A stretch of 5,860 nucleotides of DNA from Dehalococcoidia bacterium (lineage in GTDB: Bacteria > Chloroflexota > Dehalococcoidia > Plut-88900). The position numbers were made by a program, and so were the translations under genes. The DNA lies in assembly GCA_012270635.1 (NCBI GenBank), contig JAAXHX010000550.1:1-5860 (forward strand), in the 5' to 3' direction. Below, piece after piece: positions 1 through 5,579 of this stretch (its first letter is position 1; the number at the start of each line of letters is the position of its first letter). Under the pieces are notes generated by a model, which worked only from the letters and a program-made list of their open reading frames with translations, was not told the DNA's origin and ran no database searches.

Positions 1-30
1 CCCTTCCACAGGCTCAGGATAAACTAGGGC
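1..30. repeat. Possible end of a dispersed intergenic repeat
   Basis: Positions 1-24 read as a 'TTCCACAGGCTCAGGATAAAC'-like string. This closely resembles the short TTCGACAGGCTCAGG-type sequences that recur between genes in many GC-rich environmental genomes. Only one copy is present here, so repetition cannot be shown from this window. The call rests on remembered resemblance. No coding potential is evident in 1-113. Confidence 0.3.
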
Positions 31-60
31 TCAAAACGAGCGGCCCCGCAAGCCCCCCAG

Positions 61-82
61 ATTCCGGCTCGGGGGCCGGAAT
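61..82. repeat. Perfect GC-rich hairpin in intergenic repeat, 3' of the SCO1664-family gene
   Basis: ATTCCGGC (61-68) and GCCGGAAT (75-82) form a perfect 8-bp stem around a 6-base TCGGGG loop. It lies about 30 bases beyond the stop codon of the minus-strand SCO1664-family gene, so it could terminate or stabilise that transcript. No T-tract follows on the minus strand, so it is not a canonical intrinsic terminator. The arrangement 'ATTCCGG...CCGGAATGACGG' is typical of dispersed hairpin repeats found between genes in Chloroflexota and other environmental bacteria. That identity is inferred from memory. Confidence 0.6.
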
Positions 83-113
83 GACGGGGAGGAGGGAGGG
101 TGCGAAGGGGGGG

Positions 114-884
114 TTAGACTAGGGGCCAGGGGACTTCGTAGCGGCTTCTCAGGACAGGGAAGACGGGATCCAGGAGAACGGCCTGCATCCTTCGGGCGAG
201 CCAGTCTATCTCGTCGGTGTCCAAGAGAGGGGCCAGCGCGTGGGCGAGGCCGCCGGGGGTGTGGAACCGGGCCAGCTCCCGGGCGACGGCATCCAGGGTC
301 TCCTGGGCGATCTTCTCGCCGCCAAAGTCCCAGATCACGGTGCGGAGCTTGGGCTCGACGCTGAAGGTGAGGCCGTGGTCGATTCCCCAGACCTTGCCGC
401 CGGGGTCCAGGATGCAGTGGCCCCCCTTCCTGTCGGTGTTGTTGACCATGAGGTCGAAGACGGCGATGCGCTTCACCTGCTCGGGGTGAGTGTCCCGAAG
501 CTCGAAGTAGTTGGTCTTGTGGGAGTCTCGGATGAAGAGCTGGAGGGATCCCTCGCCGTAGAGGCCGTCCCAGATGACGGTGGGGGGAACGAAGCGCCAG
601 CCGAGGGCCTCGCTGAGGACGTATGCGGCGCATTCCCTCTTGTAGAGGGTGCCTATGGGGAAGTCCCAGAGGGGGTTTTCGCCGCGCTGGGGTTTATAGA
701 CGCCGTATTCGAAGGGCTGCCCGTCCAGGGAGAGGGCGACCAGGAAGGTGTAGTTGGAGCCGCGCAGTATCTGGTCGCACCTGTCGGCGGAGGAGCGGGA
801 GAGGTCGCGGCAAATGTCGGGGTGTCGGCCGGTATCGAGGCCGGGCTGGGCCGGAGACCCGGCGTCCTCAACCTCCTGGGCCAT
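114..884 (-). CDS. SCO1664-family protein (PI3/PI4-kinase-like fold)
   Basis: This is a 256-residue protein of the SCO1664 family, whose biochemical role is not established. The sequence shows the family's PI3/PI4-kinase-like signatures. GVYKP at residues 61-65 has K64 as the likely nucleotide-binding lysine. KREC follows at 82-85. FDLMVNNTDRKGGH at 143-156 is a catalytic-loop-like stretch with D144, N148, N149 and D151. WGIDHGLTF at 166-174 has D169 as a likely metal ligand. There is no signal peptide or membrane segment, so it is probably cytosolic. The ATG at 884 follows the DUF3090 stop codon after one base (TAGcATG). With only a weak upstream GAAAGG, this points to translational coupling. 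Length and motifs look complete (stop TAA at 114-116). In actinobacteria this family commonly sits beside DUF3090 and a histidine phosphatase, and the pair is conserved here. Whether it phosphorylates anything is unknown. Confidence 0.88.
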   Translation of the reverse strand: MAQEVEDAGSPAQPGLDTGRHPDICRDLSRSSADRCDQILRGSNYTFLVALSLDGQPFEYGVYKPQRGENPLWDFPIGTLYKRECAAYVLSEALGWRFVPPTVIWDGLYGEGSLQLFIRDSHKTNYFELRDTHPEQVKRIAVFDLMVNNTDRKGGHCILDPGGKVWGIDHGLTFSVEPKLRTVIWDFGGEKIAQETLDAVARELARFHTPGGLAHALAPLLDTDEIDWLARRMQAVLLDPVFPVLRSRYEVPWPLV

Positions 885-885
885 G

Positions 886-1404
886 CTATTGCAGCCTTTC
901 GACGGCGTTGACGGGGTGGCCGTTGGAGCGGGCGCAGAAGTGCCCTTCGGGGTCGATGGGCTGGTGGCAGAGCTGGCAGATGGGCCGGCCGGCGGAGCAG
1001 ACCTTGAGGCTTTCTTCGGAGAAGCGCTCGACCTGCTCTATGGTGGCCTCGAACACCAGGGACGCCACGTCGGCCTCATCTTCGACGTCGTAGTTCCAGA
1101 AGCGAAATACGCCGTTCTCTTCGTCGAACTCGACGGCCTGCTTACCGAGCTTGAATTCGATGACGGGGGCGTCGGGGGCTGGGTAGGGTTGAGGGAGGGT
1201 GGAGGCACGCTCGATCTCCTCGAGCATGCCAATGGTGCGCCGGAGGTGGAGGCCCAACTCGAGAAGCTGCTCTTTTTCGAGCCAAACGACGGCGGTCCCG
1301 GCGTCCGAACCCAAGATGAGCCGGAAGGTGCGCTTACCGGGCTTTCCGAGGGCCTCGGCGGTGAAGGTGGTTACGAGCCCCATATCCTGGGTGGGTTCGG
1401 GCAT
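886..1404 (-). CDS. DUF3090 family protein
   Basis: This 172-residue protein is recognised as DUF3090, a conserved family of unknown function found mainly in Actinobacteria and Chloroflexota. The N-terminal part (about residues 8-65) is a beta-rich then helical segment (TFRLILGSD, then VVWLEKEQLLELGLHLRR). The middle (about 80-130) carries the typical VIEFKLGKQAVEFDEENGVF and acidic stretch. The C-terminus has a compact zinc-ribbon-like end: C143-x2-C146, then H155/C157 and H163 in the 'CxxC..PIDPEGHFCARSNGH' pattern. A good Shine-Dalgarno GGAGG (1410-1414 on the minus strand) sits 5 bases before the ATG. It is the first gene of a two-gene operon and is followed after one base by the SCO1664-family gene, which suggests the two act together. 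Family membership is confident; function is unknown. Confidence 0.9.
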   Translation of the reverse strand: MPEPTQDMGLVTTFTAEALGKPGKRTFRLILGSDAGTAVVWLEKEQLLELGLHLRRTIGMLEEIERASTLPQPYPAPDAPVIEFKLGKQAVEFDEENGVFRFWNYDVEDEADVASLVFEATIEQVERFSEESLKVCSAGRPICQLCHQPIDPEGHFCARSNGHPVNAVERLQ

Positions 1405-1449
1405 GGAGACCTCCGGTTGCTGTTGTGCTTGTCGAATGGCGCGGCCCCT

Positions 1450-1455
1450 ATTCTA
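1450..1455 (-). promoter_or_regulatory. Candidate -10 box for the DUF3090/SCO1664 operon
   Basis: The minus strand reads TAGAAT (5 of 6 matches to TATAAT) about 45 bases upstream of the DUF3090 ATG. I see no convincing -35 hexamer at 16-18 bp spacing, so this is a weak call based on position and hexamer alone. Confidence 0.27.
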
Positions 1456-1518
1456 ACGTTCCGGTATGGAGAACGGAACGGGGGTCGGGGGCGCCTGCGC
1501 GGGCAATAATGCGCTAAG

Positions 1519-1524
1519 TATAAT
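1519..1524 (+). promoter_or_regulatory. TATAAT -10 box upstream of the MscS gene
   Basis: A perfect TATAAT stands out in otherwise GC-rich DNA, 56 bases before the chosen start codon at 1580. No good -35 hexamer is seen at 17-18 bp. It bears on the start choice. The in-frame ATGs at 1466 and 1523 lie before or inside this box, so if it is used neither could be translated from the resulting transcript. Confidence 0.5.
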
Positions 1525-1579
1525 GAGGCGGGACAGCCGGGGTGGAGAGCGGAATCATACAAAGGCAGGTTTAGGGGCA

Positions 1580-2704
1580 ATGAATGAAAACGGCGGTACA
1601 AATATGCTTCCCGAATTCGCCATAGGCTCGGCGGGACTGGAGGCCGCGTTCGGGGCGGCCTATTTCGGTCTGTCCATAATCGCGGGGTTCGTGGCGTACT
1701 TCATCGTGTCGAGGCTGATAAGGGCGGTGGCGGGGAGGACGCGGACCTCATTGGACGACCAGATAGTCAACGCCGTGGGGCGTCCGGTCTTTCTGTTCGT
1801 GGTCCTGTTCGGGGCGTATGCGGGGTTGACGGCCTCGACGTTTCTGGACGAACACCAGGATCAAGTGGACAGGGGCCTCCTATCGGCGGCGATTGTGATA
1901 GGGGGCTACCTGGTGAGGCGCATGCTGAATGCGCTGATCGCCTGGTACGGGGAGGAAGTCGCCTCCAGGACGGCGACGACCTGGGACGAGCGGGTGCTGC
2001 CCCTGGTCCAACGGGTGTCGAACGTCGTGATACTCGGAATCGTGGTGATGCTGGTGCTGCAGTCCCAGGGACTGAACGTGAGCCCATTGATAGCCGGGCT
2101 GGGCATCAGCGGCCTGGCCGTGGCCCTGGCGGTCCAGCCGACCCTGGCCAACTTCATAGCGGGCACCTACACGGTTACGGAGAGCGGGATAGCGGTGGGG
2201 GACTACATCGAAATGGAGGGTGGTACGTCGGGGTGGGTGGAACACGTGGGGTGGCGCACGACGAAGATACGGACGTTCTGGAACAACCTGGTGATCATAC
2301 CGAACGGGAAGCTTTCGGAGTCGATAGTGACGAACTACCAGGGGCCGGACCCCTCGGTGTTTTCGACGGTGACGGGGGGAGTGAGCTACGAAAGCGACCT
2401 GCAGCAGGTGAACGACGTGGCCCTGGAGGTCACGAACGACGTGCTGAACCGGACGGACAAGGCGGACCTGAGCTACGCGCCGGCGGTGAGGTTCAACAAT
2501 TTCGGGGATTCGAACATAGACTTCATGATCATCTTCAAGGTGAAGGGTTTCGTGGACCAGTTCGCGATCAAGGACCAGATCATCCGGGGGGTGCACAGGC
2601 GGTTTGGGGAGGAGGGAATCGAGATCAACTACCCGGTGAGGAAGCTGGTGTACCCGCACGAGGTGTCGGGCGGGGAGGGAGAGCCACCGATCAACGGGGC
2701 GTAG
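1580..2704 (+). CDS. MscS-family mechanosensitive ion channel
   Basis: This 374-residue integral membrane protein is expected to open under membrane tension and release solutes during osmotic downshock. Hydrophobic segments occur at about residues 27-47, 69-86, 101-121 and 147-165. The pore helix follows at about 168-198, with the Gly/Ala-rich pattern GLGISGLAVALAV and then QPTLANFIAG, as in TM3 of MscS. The soluble beta domain (about 200-255) includes VGDYIEMEG, GWVEHVGWRTTKIRT and VIIPNGKLS, all family hallmarks. The C-terminal alpha/beta domain (about 262-355) ends with FGEEGIEINYPVR. The reading frame stays open back to 1466. I prefer the ATG at 1580 because AGGGG (1573-1577) precedes it and a TATAAT box lies at 1519-1524, although the spacing to AGGGG is short. 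The ATG at 1604 is an alternative. The gene ends 76 bases from the convergent HTH-TPR gene. It is high-G+C like the left and right flanks. Confidence 0.93.
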   Translation: MNENGGTNMLPEFAIGSAGLEAAFGAAYFGLSIIAGFVAYFIVSRLIRAVAGRTRTSLDDQIVNAVGRPVFLFVVLFGAYAGLTASTFLDEHQDQVDRGLLSAAIVIGGYLVRRMLNALIAWYGEEVASRTATTWDERVLPLVQRVSNVVILGIVVMLVLQSQGLNVSPLIAGLGISGLAVALAVQPTLANFIAGTYTVTESGIAVGDYIEMEGGTSGWVEHVGWRTTKIRTFWNNLVIIPNGKLSESIVTNYQGPDPSVFSTVTGGVSYESDLQQVNDVALEVTNDVLNRTDKADLSYAPAVRFNNFGDSNIDFMIIFKVKGFVDQFAIKDQIIRGVHRRFGEEGIEINYPVRKLVYPHEVSGGEGEPPINGA

Positions 2705-2780
2705 GGAGTGGGGGGTCTCAGATACCTCTACGAATAGAAGTTCCACTCGTTTATCGCTTCTACTTGCCGCATGTGTACCG

Positions 2781-4490
2781 TCATGTCTTGGCTGATTCCA
2801 AGAGGATGTCTAGCTCGTGGGAGGCTCCCAGGTAGCGGGCCATCTTGCGATACCGGTTGGATTTAGCCTTGTCGCCGACCAAAGCAGCCGTGAATGCAGC
2901 AGCCATCACGACCGGCAGGTCATCAGGGTTCAGCTTCAAAGATGCCTCGAAGGCGCTCAGGGATTCTTGGTATTGCCCCGCCTCCCGGAGCGCGCTGCCC
3001 AACGCTGTATAGTAACGAGTGTCAAGAGGCCCACATTCAGGCCTCACAGCCTTCAGGTGATTAACCGCTTCCTTAGGCTTGTCGCTGTTCAGCAGGATGA
3101 ATCCAATCTCAGCCCAAGGTAGAATCCAGGTTGGGTCCAATGTGACTGCGAGCCAGCACGCCTCCAGGCCTTCCTTGACCAGAGTGGCATCACCTTGTTT
3201 TGCGCCTATTTTCCCCTTGGCTGACCCTAGTGTACAGTGATAGACGGGATCTAGAGGGTCCAGTTCGGCCGCCCGGGCCACCTCATCTATGGCCTCGTGG
3301 ATTCTCCCCTGTATCTGCAACTCTTCTGATCGCTGGTAGTGAGCATAAGCATCGGGATTGCCGATGCCCCAGTCCTTGAGTAGCCGTCCTTCAGTCTGGC
3401 AGATAAGGTCATTTACTTCAACTCTGTAGACGCTCAGATTTGCCATAAGCACCCTACGAGTCCAGTTGGAGGAGGCTGCCATCAGGTCTTCCTTCCATTC
3501 ACTATCCGGCTCGTGTGGAACCAGGGCGGCGAGCAAAGGATCCGAAAGCTCAAATTGTGTCCCAAGAGTTGCAAGTTTGTTCAGAACATCCCAATTAGCT
3601 GATGTATCAATCCGGTCATTGATGATGCCACACAACAGTGATGCATACCGGTACAGGCGACCCACAATTTCCTCCGCTACCCGGACGCCAATGAAATCAC
3701 TCAGAAGTCCCGCAAGATCGCTAGCCCAGTAAAGCTTTCGGAGTTCGCGTAACAGGCTAGTGCATGCGTCTGAGTCGATATTGGAGGTAAGAGTCTTGGC
3801 TATATTGGCGAGGTTGTCATCGGATGGACGTACGCCGTTGTACATCCAGGCATCCACGGTATTGTCGCTCACATCAGTCGACTCGGCGAGGGCCGAGAGA
3901 GAGACTTTGGCCTCGGTGCGTTTCCTGTTGAGATACTTCCCCCGCTGGCTCACGCCGGTCCAGGGCAGGAATTCCAGGGCATCCGGCGATGCGTGGGCAA
4001 TGTGTATGTGAGCAGCGGCTCGGACGGCTAAGTCGATGGTGGCGAGTCTGGTGTACGCTTGCCACACTTGGGCCAAGTGGTCGGGATATACTCGCATCAT
4101 CCGCGGCTGGAGGAAGGCTCTGAAGCGGTCCCAGTTGACAGTGTGCCAGTCGAGCACTTTAGCGATCAAGGACGAATCGGACCACCGTTTTATCTCCTGG
4201 CCGGGAGTAACGGCGAATACGGAGACGGCCAAAATCTCCGAGATGGCGGTGATGATCTTGGCCCGACTAGATTCCATCACTCTGTTTTCCGGGCGTCCTG
4301 AAAAATAGCGTTGGGCCGTCTTGTTGCCGAGGTCAGGGTGGGTGATGCCCAGGCACCTCACCACCGCACCTAGTATCTGTCCGCTGGTTGGTAGCGTTGG
4401 CGTCACTTCGACATTGGCGTTTCCGAGTCCCCCCGCTGCATTCTCAATACGGGAGTCTTTCTTCTTCCCGTGTTGCTTGCTATCAGGCAT
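2781..4490 (-). CDS. HTH-TPR protein in viperin operon; putative sensor/regulator
   Basis: I do not recognise a named family. The 569-residue protein has three visible regions. (1) N-terminal, about residues 36-88: a helical segment with TAQRYFSGRPENRV (58-71), possibly a first helix-turn-helix-like unit. (2) Centre, about 195-234: a convincing XRE/lambda-repressor-type HTH (LSALAESTDVSDNTVDAWM), then a helical linker to about 375. (3) C-terminal, about 381-556: four to five tetratricopeptide repeats, for example AYAHYQRSEELQIQGRIHEA and TALGSALREAGQYQESLSAF followed by LNPDD. There is no signal peptide or membrane segment. I chose the ATG at 4490 over the longer frame to 4538 because a G-rich Shine-Dalgarno (4496-4503) lies 5 bases upstream, giving an 8-base overlap with the viperin stop. 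The overlap implies translational coupling and shared function. DNA-binding plus TPR architecture suggests a regulator or infection sensor for viperin; this is inference. Confidence 0.8.
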   Translation of the reverse strand: MPDSKQHGKKKDSRIENAAGGLGNANVEVTPTLPTSGQILGAVVRCLGITHPDLGNKTAQRYFSGRPENRVMESSRAKIITAISEILAVSVFAVTPGQEIKRWSDSSLIAKVLDWHTVNWDRFRAFLQPRMMRVYPDHLAQVWQAYTRLATIDLAVRAAAHIHIAHASPDALEFLPWTGVSQRGKYLNRKRTEAKVSLSALAESTDVSDNTVDAWMYNGVRPSDDNLANIAKTLTSNIDSDACTSLLRELRKLYWASDLAGLLSDFIGVRVAEEIVGRLYRYASLLCGIINDRIDTSANWDVLNKLATLGTQFELSDPLLAALVPHEPDSEWKEDLMAASSNWTRRVLMANLSVYRVEVNDLICQTEGRLLKDWGIGNPDAYAHYQRSEELQIQGRIHEAIDEVARAAELDPLDPVYHCTLGSAKGKIGAKQGDATLVKEGLEACWLAVTLDPTWILPWAEIGFILLNSDKPKEAVNHLKAVRPECGPLDTRYYTALGSALREAGQYQESLSAFEASLKLNPDDLPVVMAAAFTAALVGDKAKSNRYRKMARYLGASHELDILLESAKT

Positions 4491-5349
4491 ATAGGCCCCC
4501 CCTAGATATGAACTTGGTGGCATCCACTGACACGTCACTCAACGCTTCTTCCACTCCTACATCCAATATGGGGCGGCTGTAGGTGTGGCCTCCGGCAACG
4601 TTGTCAAAGAATCTCCCTGCCGGATCCACCATCACGTAGCTACCTGTCATCAAATCATTGCTCTCCGGCACGACAGTGATCCTGTATTCTTCCACATGCA
4701 TGTTCAACTGGACGTAACGTTTGAACTCCTCTAAAGAAACCAGATGGTCTTCGACTCGGGTGTCGTTCTGACCTCTGACGGATAGCACTTGTAGCAGCTT
4801 CCATCGTTCGGGTTGTACCTTCATTATGAAGTCGCTGAGGTTCTCCTGTAAATTAGCCCGCGTTACCACAGTATTGATCTTCACGCGGACACCATGTTGC
4901 TTGAGGGTATCTATTACATCCAAGTAGTCATTCTCGCTCATGTGACCACTCCGTGTTGCCCGTCCCGTCCGTAATAGGGTAGTTGGGTTCACCGAGTCAA
5001 TGCTTAATGCAACCCAGTGGAGACTCCCGTGGACGCGGTCTAGCCATTCCGGCGTGATGCGGCTCCCATTGGTGACCACTGAAGTCGTGAGTCCCATATC
5101 CTTTGCTCGCACGATCAGATCTGGGAGCCATGAGCAGAGCGTGGGTTCGCCGCCGGCAAAGTTGATCTTCCGAAACCCGGCTCGAGCGAGCGCTTCGACG
5201 ACTGATAGGGAATCGCCGCGGCCAAGATGGCCCTTAGGCAAATGGTTGGTTGGGATATCCTGGAATGTTGCGAAGCAAAACTCACATCTCATGTTACAGG
5301 ACTTCCATAGATGGTAATTGACAGACGGTACTTCCCTTGGCATGCTCAT
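4483..5349 (-). CDS. Prokaryotic viperin (pVip), antiviral radical SAM enzyme
   Basis: This 288-residue protein is recognised as a prokaryotic viperin homologue. Viperins use a 4Fe-4S cluster and S-adenosylmethionine to dehydrate a nucleoside triphosphate to the 3'-deoxy-3',4'-didehydro-NTP, a chain terminator made against phage. Residues 11-27 read NYHLWKSCNMRCEFCFA, with cluster cysteines C18, C22 and C25. KINFAGGEP (61-69) carries the SAM-binding GGEP. LSIDS is at 115-119, VKINTVV at 156-162 and PERWKLLQVL at 180-189. PESNDLMTGSY is at 228-238, RPILDVGVEEAL at 259-270 and RGGLY at 283-287. These align along the whole length with animal viperin (KINFSGGEP, FKINSVI, VRWKVFQCL, PESNQKMKDSY, ILDVGVEEA, RGGKY). 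Lysines K61, K157 and K184 match positions I recall as triphosphate contacts. The C-terminus stops right after RGGLYA, about ten residues shorter than the animal protein. AAGGAG at 5354-5359 supports the start at 5349; the ATG at 5343 is an alternative. The nucleotide substrate cannot be read from sequence. No nucleotide kinase gene is adjacent, unlike some described pVip loci. Confidence 0.9.
   Translation of the reverse strand: MSMPREVPSVNYHLWKSCNMRCEFCFATFQDIPTNHLPKGHLGRGDSLSVVEALARAGFRKINFAGGEPTLCSWLPDLIVRAKDMGLTTSVVTNGSRITPEWLDRVHGSLHWVALSIDSVNPTTLLRTGRATRSGHMSENDYLDVIDTLKQHGVRVKINTVVTRANLQENLSDFIMKVQPERWKLLQVLSVRGQNDTRVEDHLVSLEEFKRYVQLNMHVEEYRITVVPESNDLMTGSYVMVDPAGRFFDNVAGGHTYSRPILDVGVEEALSDVSVDATKFISRGGLYA
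4496..4503 (-). promoter_or_regulatory. Ribosome binding site of the HTH-TPR gene, inside the viperin 3' end
   Basis: The minus strand reads AGGGGGGG, then 5 bases, then ATG at 4490-4488. It lies within the viperin codons for the RGG of the C-terminal RGGLY. It decides the start of the HTH-TPR gene, because the in-frame ATGs at 4538 and 4523 lack a comparable site. The seven-G run is also a possible slippage site. Confidence 0.6.
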
Positions 5350-5353
5350 ATTT

Positions 5354-5359
5354 CTCCTT
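5354..5359 (-). promoter_or_regulatory. Ribosome binding site of the viperin gene
   Basis: AAGGAG on the minus strand lies 4 bases before the ATG at 5349 and 10 bases before the in-frame ATG at 5343. The first start is preferred, but both are usable and differ by only two residues. Confidence 0.65.
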
Positions 5360-5373
5360 GAGTTTCTTGGGCT

Positions 5374-5392
5374 AGGCGCATTTGATGCGCCT
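5374..5392. promoter_or_regulatory. Perfect 7-bp inverted repeat upstream of viperin: candidate operator or 5'-UTR hairpin
   Basis: AGGCGCA (5374-5380) and TGCGCCT (5386-5392) are exact reverse complements separated by 5 bases. The 19-bp element ends 24 bases before the viperin start codon and 15 bases before its ribosome binding site. A 19-bp dyad is a typical size for an XRE-type dimer operator, and the second gene of the operon encodes an HTH protein, so autoregulation is plausible. Alternatively the transcript forms a small hairpin. It has no T-tract, and its position before a gene argues against a terminator. No strong viperin -10/-35 pair is seen on the minus strand in 5393-5470, consistent with a regulated promoter. 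Confidence 0.45.
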
Positions 5393-5513
5393 TGACTCCA
5401 AATGGTAGGAACTCTGTCCCTTGGGCGAAACCCCAGTCAAGCGGACAATTCTTGGAGCAACCTAACCCCGGTGCGGGTACATGGTTTCCCACAAGGGGTA
5501 TGAGGGATGGGTG

Positions 5514-5522
5514 TGCTACAAT
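5514..5522 (+). promoter_or_regulatory. Extended -10 promoter of the DinB-family gene
   Basis: TGCTACAAT is an extended -10 element: TGn, then TACAAT with 5 of 6 matches to TATAAT. It lies 57 bases before the DinB start codon. There is no good -35 hexamer at 17 bp, which is usual for extended -10 promoters. It is divergent from the viperin operon within a shared 230-base intergenic region. Confidence 0.5.
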
Positions 5523-5579
5523 CCGGATTCGACTTTAGGGGGGCGAGACTGAGCCGAGGAACGTACTTCGGAGGGGGAA

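Larger units (their letters stand above)
2705..5513. other. Low-G+C two-gene defence-type insert
   Basis: This segment holds the viperin/HTH-TPR operon and its upstream region. Its base composition differs from both sides: sample lines counted by hand give 48% G+C at 3601-3660 and 45% at 4861-4920, against 73% at 2101-2160 and 63% at 5641-5700. The flanking genes share a codon style rich in GGG, GTG, AGG and ATA that the insert lacks. I found no integrase, transposase, tRNA or obvious flanking direct repeat, so the exact ends are unknown. The 2705-2780 gap shows no convincing terminator. In 5393-5513 I see no gene or RNA. Lateral acquisition is inference. Confidence 0.6.

Noticed and set aside
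31..633. Long minus-strand open frame rich in Arg and Pro overlapping the SCO1664-family gene
   Set aside because: It is an out-of-frame shadow of a recognised gene with low-complexity composition typical of GC-rich DNA.
1428..1437. GCTTGTCGAA (minus strand TTCGACAAGC), resembling the core of a dispersed intergenic repeat
   Set aside because: Only ten bases match the remembered motif and the sequence on both sides diverges.
1880..2746. 288-codon minus-strand open frame opposite the MscS gene
   Set aside because: The plus strand carries all MscS family motifs. The opposite frame is His/Arg/Pro-rich with no recognisable motif and no ribosome binding site that I can see.
2735..2762. TAGAAG ... 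CTTCTA inverted repeat between the convergent MscS and HTH-TPR genes as a bidirectional terminator
   Set aside because: The stem is 6 bp, A/T-rich, with a 16-base loop and no T-tract on either side; this could easily arise by chance.
4491..4538. N-terminal extension of the HTH-TPR protein from the ATG at 4538 (or 4523)
   Set aside because: The extension lies wholly inside the viperin coding sequence and lacks a Shine-Dalgarno. The ATG at 4490 has a strong G-rich one at 5 bases and gives a typical short operon overlap.
5465..5499. ACCCC ... GGGGT pairing upstream of the DinB promoter as a regulatory hairpin or RNA
   Set aside because: A 5-bp stem with a long loop in G/C-run DNA is not distinguishable from chance.
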